Source of the DNA: Paenalcaligenes sp050487225
GTDB taxonomy: Bacteria; Pseudomonadota; Gammaproteobacteria; Burkholderiales; Burkholderiaceae_B
NCBI RefSeq assembly: GCF_050487225.1
Contig: NZ_JBKQGY010000002.1
Span: forward strand, 496,001 to 560,000
Length of the DNA stretch: 64,000 nt
Direction of reading: 5' to 3'
The notes beneath the pieces are model-generated. The model worked only from the letters and a program-made list of their open reading frames with translations. It did not search any database and was not told the DNA's origin. Shown piece by piece: positions 9,142 through 18,030 of this stretch; position 1 is the stretch's first letter, and each line of letters begins with the position of its first letter. The position numbers and the translations under genes were made by a program.

Positions 9142-10707
9142 ATGAATACTCGCTCCAGACTACTCCACGTCCTTCAAGATCAGCCCGATATCCTGCGCAC
9201 ATTGCGACGCGGTATAGAGAAAGAAGGACTGCGAGTTGATACGTCTGCACATCTGTCTCGACGCCCGCACCCTGTTGCACTGGGCTCTGCTCTGACCAAC
9301 GAGCATATCACTACAGACTATTCAGAGGCCCTGTTGGAACTGATCACGGGTACGCACCATGACGTGGCTGGTTTGTTGGATGAGCTAGAAGCCATACACA
9401 TCTTCACTGCCCAAGGTATAAACACTGAAACCATGTGGAATCAGTCTATGCCAGCACTGCTGCCTAGCGAAAAAGACATTCCTATCGCATGGTATGGCAA
9501 GTCCAATGTGGGCATGATGAAGCACATTTACCGACGTGGCTTAGCTGAACGTTACGGTAAACGTATGCAGTGTATTGCCGGCATACATTACAACTTCTCG
9601 CTGCCTGACACCTTATGGCCATTGATGGGCTTTGAAGGGTTAGATTTACAAGAACAACGTTCTACCGGTTATCTAGCGCTAATCCGTAACTTTACCCGTT
9701 ACTCATGGCTGCTGATGTACCTGTTTGGTGCGTCGCCTGTGGTGTCCAGCGGTTTCCTGAAAGGCCACTCACTGGCTTTGGAGCAGATTGCTCCCGACAG
9801 CTACACCCTACCTTGGGCCACGAGCTTACGCATGAGCGATCTAGGCTACCAGAACAAAGAAGCTCAAGCCGAACTACAGTTGTGCTACAACGATCTGGAC
9901 ACCTTCTTGATGCGCATGCTGCATGCAACGCGTACTCCGTGGCCTGATTACGAACGCCTAGGCACACACCGTGACGGCGAGTGGATACAGCTCAATACCA
10001 ATATTCTGCAAATAGAAAACGAGTACTACTCCAACATACGCCCTAAACGCACCACGCAATCTGGCGAGCGCCCTTCGGCTGCGCTAGCCCAACGCGGTGT
10101 GGAGTATGTAGAAGTGCGCTGTCTGGATATAGACCCGTATGCTCCATTAGGTATTAGCGAACAAAGCTGTCACTTCTTAGATACCTTCTTGTTGTTCTGT
10201 ACCCTAGAGTCCAGCGACGAGTTTCCTAACAACGGCTTCTGCCAGCACAGCAAAAATAACTTCGCCCACGTCGTGAGCGAAGGCCGTAAACCTGGTCTGA
10301 TTCTGAACACGCCTGAACACGGCAGCATCAGTTTGCAAGATTGGGGCAACCAGTTGCTGGATGCCATGACACCGTATGCCGATCTACTAGATCAGCATTT
10401 GCAAAGTGGCCAAGCACACCGTGATGCACTGAATGCGCAGATTCATAAGCTACGCGATCCAGATAACACACCCTCAGCGCGCTTGCTGCGCGATCTAAGC
10501 GCTTCTGGTTTGAGCTTTGTGGACTTCACTCTGCAACAAAGCCAAGCACACCGTCAGCACTTTCTGGATACCGCGTTGTGCCCTAAACGCCAAGCGGCGT
10601 ACGAGCAGGCGGCAACTGAGTCACTGACCCTGCAAGCAAACATTGAGTCAGCCCAAGCCAATCAAAGCTTTGACGACTACTTACGCTCGTTTGAAACCAC
10701 GAACTAA
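9142..10707 (+). CDS. gshA: Glutamate-cysteine ligase (E. coli type)
   Basis: An enzyme of about 521 residues catalysing ATP-dependent joining of glutamate and cysteine, the first step of glutathione synthesis. E. coli-type signatures are RGIEKEGLRV (residues 21-30 region), LTNEHITTDYSEALLELIT, MWNQSMPALLP, and the VEYVEVRCLDIDPYAPLGIS block near residue 335. Length matches the family (518 in E. coli). An ATG at 9142 is preferred because GGTGG precedes it; two GTG codons at 9130 and 9133 are in-frame alternatives. It is transcribed divergently from metX and followed by a strong terminator, so it appears to be monocistronic. Confidence 0.94.
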   Translation: MNTRSRLLHVLQDQPDILRTLRRGIEKEGLRVDTSAHLSRRPHPVALGSALTNEHITTDYSEALLELITGTHHDVAGLLDELEAIHIFTAQGINTETMWNQSMPALLPSEKDIPIAWYGKSNVGMMKHIYRRGLAERYGKRMQCIAGIHYNFSLPDTLWPLMGFEGLDLQEQRSTGYLALIRNFTRYSWLLMYLFGASPVVSSGFLKGHSLALEQIAPDSYTLPWATSLRMSDLGYQNKEAQAELQLCYNDLDTFLMRMLHATRTPWPDYERLGTHRDGEWIQLNTNILQIENEYYSNIRPKRTTQSGERPSAALAQRGVEYVEVRCLDIDPYAPLGISEQSCHFLDTFLLFCTLESSDEFPNNGFCQHSKNNFAHVVSEGRKPGLILNTPEHGSISLQDWGNQLLDAMTPYADLLDQHLQSGQAHRDALNAQIHKLRDPDNTPSARLLRDLSASGLSFVDFTLQQSQAHRQHFLDTALCPKRQAAYEQAATESLTLQANIESAQANQSFDDYLRSFETTN

Positions 10708-10722
10708 GCTGCTAGTTGGCCA

Positions 10723-10762
10723 TAAAAAAAGCAGAACCAGTGATAGGTTCTGCTTTTTTATG
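10723..10762 (+). terminator. Rho-independent terminator after gshA
   Basis: GCAGAACC and GGTTCTGC form a perfect stem around a short AGTGATA loop, with an A-run before and a T-run after. The flanking A and T runs could let it work in both directions, serving gshA and the convergent cytochrome gene. Confidence 0.85.
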
Positions 10763-10835
10763 TGTGGTCAGCCTAACAGCAGTTAAGCTTTTAGACTGAG
10801 CTACACAGTAAGGATGCTAGACGCGTACCCTACTA

Positions 10836-11393
10836 TTACTCAGACGCGACCTCATCTTCGGCTGGCGCGGCTGGCTCGTCAAAGCCTGCACCAGCTTCGT
10901 TCGCCATGAACACCATTGCACGCTCAACTTCGATGTCTTCCAAGCCAGCATTACCACCACGAGCAGGCATAGCACCTTTACCGTTCAATGCCACTTTCAG
11001 CATCGCATCGTAACCTTCTTGGAAGTACGGTGACCATGCTTCGGCACTACCAAATAGCGGAGCTCCTGCAAGCCCCGCGGAGTGACAGGTCGCACAGGTT
11101 GAGTCGTAGACTTCTTTACCTGTTTTCAGCACTTTAGGCCCTTCGGCTACGATTTCTGCTGGCCCTAGTACAAAACCTGCTACGGGTTGAATACGGGCAG
11201 CAATCGCTTCATGTGCTTGATCGTTGTAGCTAGCACCAGCTTTCAGACCCACCGAAAACAAGTTCACCAGCATAATGACCAGCGCGATAGGCACAACCAC
11301 TGCCAAGATCACCACCAGCACGATTTGCTGTAAAGAGAATTTTGGGCCTTGCTGGCCGCTTTGATTATTATGGAGTTGTTCCGTATTGCTCAT
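10836..11393 (-). CDS. Membrane-anchored cytochrome c5-family protein
   Basis: A 185-residue protein with one N-terminal hydrophobic helix (about residues 20-45, IVLVVILAVVVPIALVIML) and a single c-type heme site STCATCHSAG (CxxCH near residue 103). A Met ligand is expected in NGKGAMPARGG, as in cytochrome c5/c555. It likely carries electrons on the periplasmic side of the inner membrane to a terminal oxidase. The ATG at 11393 is preferred over the TTG at 11408 because GCGGGAT precedes it. The C terminus is acidic and Ala/Glu-rich. Confidence 0.88.
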   Translation of the reverse strand: MSNTEQLHNNQSGQQGPKFSLQQIVLVVILAVVVPIALVIMLVNLFSVGLKAGASYNDQAHEAIAARIQPVAGFVLGPAEIVAEGPKVLKTGKEVYDSTCATCHSAGLAGAPLFGSAEAWSPYFQEGYDAMLKVALNGKGAMPARGGNAGLEDIEVERAMVFMANEAGAGFDEPAAPAEDEVASE

Positions 11394-11634
11394 AATCGGA
11401 TCCCGCAAATTTGAACAGTAACAGGCGACAACTCTTTACGAGCCACGCCAACATTAAAGACGCATACACGCACTGCCAGACCTACGCTTCCCTACTCGGC
11501 AATACGTACATAGTGACCAACATGGCATTATAGCGGACTGCACCCAACTTGTACGCACACCCTGCCCTAACCTGCCGTCTACACCCTATAGCTTCCAGCA
11601 TTTTTTCCAAAAACAAGGTAAAATGCTCAGTTCT

Positions 11635-11709
11635 GCGACCATAGTTCAATGGATAGAATTAGAGTTTCCGAAGCTCTCGATACAGGTTCGATTCCTGTTG
11701 GTCGCGCCA
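11635..11709 (+). tRNA. tRNA-Arg (anticodon CCG)
   Basis: A complete cloverleaf. The acceptor stem is GCGACCA/TGGTCGC, the D stem GTTC/GAAT and the anticodon stem AGAGT/GCTCT. The loop TTCCGAA reads CCG for the Arg codon CGG. The T stem is ACAGG/CCTGT with TTCGATT loop. Discriminator G and an encoded CCA end follow. It stands alone; no integrase or flanking direct repeat was seen. Confidence 0.95.
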
Positions 11710-11984
11710 CTACATACAGCCACCACAACGCAAGGTAATGTGCTCAGCCCCCTGTGCAATGACCTCTGATAGTGACACGGCAAGCTACTCCCCCTCCCAC
11801 AATCCCACTACGTCCATGCACCCTGCTCACTAAACAGTGTGGATTTTTCGTGGCTGTGACTCGCACCCACGACGCTAAAGCAATACACTATATGCCGTAC
11901 TGTATGGTGTTACGCTCACTGCTCGCCTACTAGCTATACCTCATCAAACTTGCCCACTGCTTCACCCCAAGAGGCTACTTACGC
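11710..11984. other. Intergenic region after tRNA-Arg, nothing recognised
   Basis: A 275-bp stretch with no convincing ORF, hairpin or repeat. AGAGG near 11970 is the probable ribosome site of the following GTG start. No Zur-like or nickel-type operator was recognised for the metal transporter genes downstream. Confidence 0.4.
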
Positions 11985-12620
11985 GTGACAAAACTCCTTG
12001 CCCTATTAGGATGTGGACTGACATGGTTTTCTTTTCAGGCACACGCACACCCGCATGCTTGGATAGACGTACAAAGCACTATCGTGCTCTCAGAGGATGG
12101 CCAGGTACAAGCCATAGAGCAGGCCTGGCTGTTTGATGACTTATACAGCGCAGCCATACTGGAGGGTATTGCAGAGGACTATGAAGACACCGAAAAAGCC
12201 CTGCAGCAATACGCGACGGATGTGATTCATAACCTTCAGCCATACAGCTACTTCATTCGCCTCGTTGTCGATGATAAGCGCGCAGCGTTCAACCCCATTA
12301 CACAATTCTCTATAGACAAGCGCGGCTCACAACTGCTCTTATCTTTCACGGCCCCGTTAGCCGTTCCCGTAGCCCCTACACAGCACTCTGTCGCTTTCTC
12401 GGTCTATGACCCGACCTACTATATACACATGACTCACCCCGCTGAGTCGCCCCCTTCGATAAGCCCAAACAATGGGGGAGCTTGTCGAGCCTACGTCACC
12501 CAACCCACCCCTTCTGCCGAGGACTTCAGCCGCGCCTTTGCACTCGATAAGGAAGATAGTGTTGACGACGATTTGGGGCACTTATTTGCAGAAAAAGTAC
12601 ATATACAATGCCAGAGTTAA
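11985..12620 (+). CDS. DUF1007 family periplasmic protein (metal transport partner)
   Basis: A 211-residue protein with a signal peptide (residues 1-21) followed directly by HPHAWIDV, the conserved histidine-rich N terminus of DUF1007 proteins. The mature N terminus starting with His-Pro-His resembles the metal-binding ends of nickel/cobalt transporter accessory proteins. The gene starts with GTG, preceded by AGAGG, and its end overlaps the NicO-type transporter gene by 13 bases, so the two are coupled. A paralogue lies just beyond the transporter. A role in handing metal to or from the transporter is inference from family context. Confidence 0.85.
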   Translation: MTKLLALLGCGLTWFSFQAHAHPHAWIDVQSTIVLSEDGQVQAIEQAWLFDDLYSAAILEGIAEDYEDTEKALQQYATDVIHNLQPYSYFIRLVVDDKRAAFNPITQFSIDKRGSQLLLSFTAPLAVPVAPTQHSVAFSVYDPTYYIHMTHPAESPPSISPNNGGACRAYVTQPTPSAEDFSRAFALDKEDSVDDDLGHLFAEKVHIQCQS

Positions 12621-13591
12621 CGCCTTCCTCCACACGTATTTGGACACGCTATGTGCTCATCGCCGCAGCCCTTGTGGTGGTTATAGGACTCTTATACCGC
12701 TACGTTCCTTGGAACCAGTTTTTTCTGTGGGTGCTGAAAACCCAAGCACAATTGCATAGACAACTGGCCACCACACTACGCGTGGTCTCTAAAGGTGGAT
12801 GGTCGGCAGCATGGCCACTTATTGGTATTAGTTTGCTGTACGGTGTGTTTCATGCCGCAGGCCCGGGGCATGGCAAGGCCGTCATTACCACCTACCTAGG
12901 CACAAGCCGCACCCTTTTACGCCGAGGGATCATGCTTTCTATTGCCTCATCGCTCATGCAAGGTGTAGTGGCTATCCTTTTGGTAGAGCTGCTGGCGCGG
13001 CTACTGGGTTACTCATTACGCCATACCCAACAAGCAGCTACTCAGCTGGAAAACATTAGTTTTGCATTTGTGATTGCACTAGGTGCCATTCTTGCCTTAC
13101 GTAGTGCACACAAGCTTTACCAATACTGGAAACGCCCTAAACCCACAAGCAAGGGGTTATTTACCACTGGCCGGAAAATGCAGGCTTACTGCGCAGAGTG
13201 TGGTGGCGCCCACCAATTAAACCAAGCGCACCTCAGCCAACCGCTAACATGGCGTACCGCTATCCCCATTATTATGGCTATAGGCTTGCGACCGTGCACA
13301 GGCGCAATCCTTGTCCTACTTGGTGCGTACTCTATGGACTTACGATGGGTAGGTATTGCAGCAGTCTTGGCCATGTCCATCGGCACCGCGTTCACCGTGA
13401 GCCTACTCGCCACTATCACCGTATCCTTCAAACAGCTAGCCTTACGACTGTTTCAACGCCAGTCTGGTGCTATGTCTCAACACCTCTTTTACTTTGACCT
13501 ACTAGGTTTACTCGGTGGCATCGTCATTTTGCTACTCGGTATAGGGCTCTTACAGCAGGGGCTGCGCAGCACTCCAAACCCTCTGTTCTAG
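12608..13591 (+). CDS. NicO/RcnA-family nickel/cobalt-type transporter
   Basis: A 327-residue membrane protein with six or more helices. It has the family signature FHAAGPGHGKAVITTYL near residue 81 (HAxGPGHGK) and the second half block IGLRPCTGAILVLL near residue 225. Between them is a cytoplasmic loop with CAECGGAH and further His residues (about 195-210) that could bind metal. NicO/RcnA proteins move Ni2+ or Co2+, usually outward for RcnA; direction and metal cannot be fixed here, and members paired with DUF1007 may handle other divalent ions such as zinc. It is translationally coupled to the preceding DUF1007 gene. Confidence 0.87.
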   Translation: MPELTPSSTRIWTRYVLIAAALVVVIGLLYRYVPWNQFFLWVLKTQAQLHRQLATTLRVVSKGGWSAAWPLIGISLLYGVFHAAGPGHGKAVITTYLGTSRTLLRRGIMLSIASSLMQGVVAILLVELLARLLGYSLRHTQQAATQLENISFAFVIALGAILALRSAHKLYQYWKRPKPTSKGLFTTGRKMQAYCAECGGAHQLNQAHLSQPLTWRTAIPIIMAIGLRPCTGAILVLLGAYSMDLRWVGIAAVLAMSIGTAFTVSLLATITVSFKQLALRLFQRQSGAMSQHLFYFDLLGLLGGIVILLLGIGLLQQGLRSTPNPLF

Positions 13592-13619
13592 AGCACGTCG
13601 CTACGCAATACGGCATGCT

Positions 13620-14258
13620 CTATTCGCAATGTACATGCACCGTCTCGGCAAAGAGCGCACCAAACTGTGGTCCAACCTCCAGCCCGTTATCAATCGCGGC
13701 TGCCATTAAAAAATCTTCTGTAGTGGGCTCTGGATATTGCAACCGCAGTTCACACTCACGTGCCGAGTCGCCCTGAATACGCGGAGGCCTTTCTGGGTGC
13801 TGCAGTATCTCAATATAAAAAGACGGATCAAATACCGCTAACGCCATATCAGCACCAGCCATCTTCATGGGCTGCTTCAGTAAAACGGTGAAACGCAGGT
13901 GCAATTCATCATCCAGAAGCTCGCCTGAGAATTGCAGGATGTCCCCTAGCGCTAAAGTAGTCTCACCGGATTGAACGCGTAAAAAGTAGTTAAGAGGCTC
14001 CAGCTTATTCAATGTCTCTTGCGCCCACTTATCCATATCTAGGGCTTCACCTGCCGCCTCGCGCATCAAGTCATCCAACAGCACATCTGTGAGCAAGTTA
14101 TCGTAATTCCAGTGCTGTTCTATTGCAGTCACATACCCATCGGCTGACATCAAAAATGAGGTTTCTACGTAAATCCACGCATGAGGGTGCGATTGCACGG
14201 CAAACGGCAACATACTCACTAGTAGGCACGCCAGCCTTTTTCTACCCAAGCAAGACAT
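13620..14258 (-). CDS. Second DUF1007 family periplasmic protein
   Basis: A protein of about 212 residues with a signal peptide (residues 1-23, MSCLGRKRLACLLVSMLPF then AVQS) followed by HPHAWIYVETSF, matching the paralogue at 11985. It shares the VTAIEQHWNYDNLLTDVLLDDL helix and an acidic C-terminal end with it. The reading frame is open to 14360 (TTG), which would overlap the upstream methyltransferase gene; the ATG at 14258 was chosen because it gives the same signal-peptide spacing as the paralogue. The pair flank the NicO-type transporter in convergent orientation. Confidence 0.8.
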   Translation of the reverse strand: MSCLGRKRLACLLVSMLPFAVQSHPHAWIYVETSFLMSADGYVTAIEQHWNYDNLLTDVLLDDLMREAAGEALDMDKWAQETLNKLEPLNYFLRVQSGETTLALGDILQFSGELLDDELHLRFTVLLKQPMKMAGADMALAVFDPSFYIEILQHPERPPRIQGDSARECELRLQYPEPTTEDFLMAAAIDNGLEVGPQFGALFAETVHVHCE

Positions 14259-14346
14259 CACCCGTTGCCCACAGTACCGTATCCACCGTAAAACACCCTG
14301 CATTACTCTACATACCCCTTTGCGCTTACCTACGCCTCTACCCTTG

Positions 14347-15096
14347 CTACACACTCTCAAACACTGACTCTACTTCGCCATCAGCAAACACCAGCGTCAC
14401 AACATGAGGCGTACTACCTGATTCTTGTATGTGCAGCTCTAGGTTTTCACCCTGCAATATGGCCCGACTCAGCTCTACCTCGTGATCGCCTATCCAGGCC
14501 GTACCCGTAACCTCTTGGAAGTTTTGCTGTAGTTCCACATGGTAGGTATTACCATCTAAGCCTTCCCACTCCCATGCGCCTTCGACGTGGGCGGGTACTA
14601 CCCATTTGTAGATACTGATCCCCCCAAGCTCTAGCTCTTCATCTGCTTTCCAGTCACCCATACTAAACGCATGAGAAATAATACGGGCACCAGGACGTAA
14701 CTCGCTGAGCAAACGGGGTCGTAAGTCTAGGTTAACGGACTCAAGTAGGTATAAGGTCACCACCGTGGCCTCACTGATATCAGCCGTAAAAATGCTTTCT
14801 TCAAGAAAATCCACCAAGTGCTCTACACGAGCATGCGCGGCGTTTTCCATGGCATCGGCCACGCGCAACGGGTCCATCTCTATACCTATGCCCTGCGCGC
14901 CATAGGCTCTGGCGGCGGCAATCACAATACGGCCATCTCCACACCCTAAGTCATACAACACATCTTTAGCATTCACTCGCGCAAGCCCAAGCATTTTCTT
15001 GATGACACTGTCATCAGTGGGCACGAATGGCACATCTAGCAGAATTTCTGGCCCTGCAGAAATGTCATCCAAGTCATCAATCAAATCTCTAAACAT
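14347..15096 (-). CDS. Class I SAM-dependent methyltransferase, lysine-methyltransferase-like
   Basis: A 249-residue protein. Residues about 20-150 hold a Rossmann methyltransferase domain with VPFVPTDDSVIKKML and motif I YDLGCGDGRIVIAAA, and an acidic motif II (GIGIEMDP). The VPFVPT-x-x-x-V start plus DLGxGDGR is shared with bacterial relatives of the ATPSCKMT/DOT1-like lysine methyltransferases. The C-terminal 90 residues are beta-rich and unlike the catalytic part. No substrate can be assigned. An ATG at 15096 is preferred to the GTG at 15105 (TAGGGTG upstream). Confidence 0.75.
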   Translation of the reverse strand: MFRDLIDDLDDISAGPEILLDVPFVPTDDSVIKKMLGLARVNAKDVLYDLGCGDGRIVIAAARAYGAQGIGIEMDPLRVADAMENAAHARVEHLVDFLEESIFTADISEATVVTLYLLESVNLDLRPRLLSELRPGARIISHAFSMGDWKADEELELGGISIYKWVVPAHVEGAWEWEGLDGNTYHVELQQNFQEVTGTAWIGDHEVELSRAILQGENLELHIQESGSTPHVVTLVFADGEVESVFESV

Positions 15097-15253
15097 TGGC
15101 AACACCCTATAACAGTCAGGCTCTTAAGACAAAAACATCCCTACATACTAACCCCATTCGCCACACGTACGTTGTCTCGTGATGCGACACAACCTCTATA
15201 CAGACATCTGACCTCATTACCCCCGTACTCCTATACACAAAGTGTGCGCCATC

Positions 15254-15293
15254 AAAAACACCCCAAAGCTTGAACCGTAACCTTGGGGTGTTT
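15254..15293 (-). terminator. Rho-independent terminator of cstA-ybdD
   Basis: AACACCCCAA and TTGGGGTGTT form a ten-base-pair stem with a loop of about 14 nt, followed on the minus strand by TTTTTGATG. It lies about 50 bases after the stop of the small YbdD-like gene. Confidence 0.82.
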
Positions 15294-15340
15294 GGATGAC
15301 ATCACCTGCTAGAACGCATTTGTCATAGTGTTATGCCAGA

Positions 15341-15577
15341 TTAGCAGCACATAATTCTGCCCTTACCACCATATCGTGCGGCCTGCCTTTCTTTAAAAAA
15401 AGTAGCGTAGTCCATAGGCTCTTGATCAGGATGTGTGGTCTGCATGTGCTTCACATACACATCGTAATCCGGCACGCCCACCATCAGGCGTAGCGTACGC
15501 CCTAGATAGCGCCCCGTTTGAGCCCCCGTTTGTGTCGCTGAACGAGCGAAGCTGCTGAATAATCCGGTAGTTTTCAT
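15341..15577 (-). CDS. YbdD/YjiX family protein, CstA/BtsT partner
   Basis: A 78-residue protein. GVPDYDVYVKHMQTTHPDQ, the FFKERQAARYGG block and the terminal Cys-Cys match E. coli YjiX/YbdD, small proteins always found after CstA or BtsT transporters and thought to be needed for their function. The start lies two bases after the transporter stop, so the pair is cotranscribed and probably coupled. Confidence 0.9.
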   Translation of the reverse strand: MKTTGLFSSFARSATQTGAQTGRYLGRTLRLMVGVPDYDVYVKHMQTTHPDQEPMDYATFFKERQAARYGGKGRIMCC

Positions 15578-15579
15578 GG

Positions 15580-17670
15580 TTACTCTGCTCCTGCCAACGC
15601 CTGTGGAGGCAATGGCTCAAATGGTGTTTCAGCCGTTGTGTTCTGCGGACTACGACGAGCTTTTTGGATGGCTCGTATGCCAAAGAACACCATGCTGATC
15701 ACCACAAAAATAAACAATGCGCACAAAATGGAGTTCACGTAGTCATTAATAATGACCTGACGCATCTGCTCTAAGGATTTAGCGGGTGCCATCACTGTAC
15801 CTTCGGCCAGCCCAGCGCTGTAAATCTCAGCATGAGACAAGAAGCCAATTTTTGGATTGGGGTGGAAGATTTTCTGAAAACCCGCTGTCAGGGTGCAGAT
15901 CAACAGCCACACGGTAGGTGCTGCTGTCACCCACGCATAGCGGTCTTTCTTCATTCTGAACAACACCACCGTACCCAACGTTAGCGCTACCGCCGCCAGC
16001 ATTTGGTTAGCAATCCCAAACAATGGCCACAAGGTGTTGATACCACCTAATGGATCCACCACACCTTGGTACAAGAAATACCCCCATGCTGCTACGCATA
16101 ACAGCGTCGCCGTAAGGTTAGCCACCAGCGAATCGGTTGCGCGCATGCTGGGGGCAAAGGTGCCCAACAAGTCTTGCAACATAAAACGACCCGCTCGCGT
16201 ACCGGCATCCACGGCCGTTAAGATGAACAAGGCTTCAAACAAGATGGCAAAGTGATACCAGAACGCCATCATGCTAGGACCGCCAAACATATAGTGCAGA
16301 ATGTAGGCCATCCCCACCGCTAACGTAGGCGCACCACCGGCACGAGAGATAATCGTGTTCTCGCCCACTGCAGAGGCCATCGCTGTTAGCTGCTCAGGCT
16401 GGATCATAAACCCCCAGCTAGACACCACTTGTGCTACTTGCTCTGGCGTTGTGCCAATCAAGGCGGCTGGACTGTTCATGGCGTAGTAAATACCAGGCTC
16501 AATCACGCAAGCGGCAATCAACGCCATGATAGCGACGAACGATTCCATCAACATCGCGCCATACCCGATGTAACGTGCCTGGGTTTCGTTTTCAATCATC
16601 TTAGGCGTGGTGCCCGATGCAATCAGCGCATGGAAGCCAGATACCGCCCCGCACGCAATGGTGATGAACAAGAAGGGGAACAAACCACCTGCCCATACCG
16701 GCCCCGTGCCATCAATAAACTGTGTGACAGCCGGCATTTTCAACGGAGGCGCTACAAAAACAATACCAATGGCCAGCCCTACAATCGTGCCGATTTTCAG
16801 GAAGGTAGACAGATAATCACGGGGCGCCAACAGCAGCCAAACCGGCAACACGGCGGCAATAAAACCGTAGATAATCAACGCCCAAGTCAGTTCTTCACCA
16901 TCTAGGTTGAATACCTGCCCCCAATAAGGGTGTTGAGCCACGTCTTGACCGTAAAGAATAGAGGCCAGCAACAGCACCAAGCCAATAATAGACACTTCGC
17001 CAATTTTCCCTGGGCGTAGATAACGCAGATAAATGCCCATAAAAATAGCTAAGGGAATGGTGGCTGCAACGGTAAACGTGCCCCAAGGTGAACCAATTAA
17101 GGCTTTCACCACAATCAAGGCCAACACCGCCAGAATAATGACCATAATCATGAACGCGCCAAACAGCGCAATCACGCCTGCCACAGGCCCTAGTTCTGCC
17201 TTGATCAAATCACCTAGCGAGCGGCCATCACGGCGGCTAGAAATAAACAGCACGGTGAAATCTTGCACGGCACCAGCAAATACCACGCCCGCCAGAATCC
17301 ACAACATGCCGGGCAAATACCCCATCTGAGCCGCCAAAACAGGCCCAACCAGCGGCCCAGCCCCGGCAATAGCGGCAAAGTGGTGACCAAATAAAATGTG
17401 TTTGTTGGTAGGAACGTAATCCAAACCATCGTTGTGTTTCCAAGCCGGTGTCATGCGGTTCGCATTCAGCTCAAACACCTTATTAGCAATGAATTTGCTG
17501 TAGTAACGGTACGCGATCAAATACACGCACACGGCAGCAATTACTACCCACAGAGCACTCACAGTTTCCCCGCGAGTCAGTGCTACCGTCCCCAACGCGA
17601 AAGCACCTAGTAAGGCTACCGCTATCCATATCAGTATGGATAAACCTTTATTCTTTTCTGCTACATGCAT
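15580..17670 (-). CDS. cstA: CstA/BtsT-family pyruvate (carbon starvation) transporter
   Basis: A 696-residue protein with about 16-18 helices. Blocks such as LFGHHFAAIAGAGPLVGPVLAAQ (residues 95-117, shown here by family match), the FISSRRDGRSLGDLIK loop and the ASGTTPKMIENE segment match E. coli BtsT (YjiY) and CstA closely; BtsT is a pyruvate/H+ symporter and CstA also takes up pyruvate or peptides. The ATG at 17670 is chosen because GGAG lies nine bases upstream; the in-frame TTG at 17685 overlaps that site. The C-terminal tail is cytoplasmic. An AT-rich leader of about 190 bases separates it from the upstream terminator. Confidence 0.9.
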   Translation of the reverse strand: MHVAEKNKGLSILIWIAVALLGAFALGTVALTRGETVSALWVVIAAVCVYLIAYRYYSKFIANKVFELNANRMTPAWKHNDGLDYVPTNKHILFGHHFAAIAGAGPLVGPVLAAQMGYLPGMLWILAGVVFAGAVQDFTVLFISSRRDGRSLGDLIKAELGPVAGVIALFGAFMIMVIILAVLALIVVKALIGSPWGTFTVAATIPLAIFMGIYLRYLRPGKIGEVSIIGLVLLLASILYGQDVAQHPYWGQVFNLDGEELTWALIIYGFIAAVLPVWLLLAPRDYLSTFLKIGTIVGLAIGIVFVAPPLKMPAVTQFIDGTGPVWAGGLFPFLFITIACGAVSGFHALIASGTTPKMIENETQARYIGYGAMLMESFVAIMALIAACVIEPGIYYAMNSPAALIGTTPEQVAQVVSSWGFMIQPEQLTAMASAVGENTIISRAGGAPTLAVGMAYILHYMFGGPSMMAFWYHFAILFEALFILTAVDAGTRAGRFMLQDLLGTFAPSMRATDSLVANLTATLLCVAAWGYFLYQGVVDPLGGINTLWPLFGIANQMLAAVALTLGTVVLFRMKKDRYAWVTAAPTVWLLICTLTAGFQKIFHPNPKIGFLSHAEIYSAGLAEGTVMAPAKSLEQMRQVIINDYVNSILCALFIFVVISMVFFGIRAIQKARRSPQNTTAETPFEPLPPQALAGAE

Positions 17671-18030
17671 AGACGTGTTCTCCAAAATATTTTTTTAAAG
17701 TTAACCACCTCTCTACCACGACGCATTAAAGCATGAACCTTATGAACTACTCCTTATATGGATAACCACAAAAAAATTAAACAATTCAATTACTTATAAT
17801 TTACAGAAATATGTAATTCGCTATTCCAGTCTTCAATAGACTGCACACGAATTCAATACAAAAAAACCCTACTTCTCTTGCAACAAGCCTGCTTTTTAGG
17901 CTTTTTTGTCACGAAAAAGTAGGGCGTAGTGTTTGGGCAAATAAACAGAATTAATGAGAACATGTCTCATCTATCAAACACCTGTATAGGCTGTCTTAGG
18001 CTTGTATCCAACCAAGGGGCATCGCCCCTA
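17671..18030. other. AT-rich intergenic region between cstA and the lipoprotein pseudogene
   Basis: No coding potential was seen. It contains the presumed cstA promoter/leader (17680-17850, AT-rich, with TACTTATAATTTACAG near 17791) and the nested terminator of the upstream gene at 17859-17924. Confidence 0.5.
17859..17924 (-). terminator. Nested-hairpin terminator downstream of the lipoprotein pseudogene
   Basis: On the minus strand CCCTACTT pairs with AAGTAGGG, enclosing a second hairpin AAGCCT/AGGCTT. A run of eight T residues follows. The outer stem encloses about 42 nt, longer than usual for an intrinsic terminator. Confidence 0.7.

Noticed and set aside
11635..11709. tRNA-Arg as a possible attachment site for a mobile element
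   Set aside because: No integrase, no partial tRNA duplicate and no change in gene character on either side.
16429..16905. A 158-codon plus-strand frame inside the cstA gene
   Set aside because: It shadows conserved CstA/BtsT coding sequence, and its Asn/Arg/His/Cys-rich translation shows no family.
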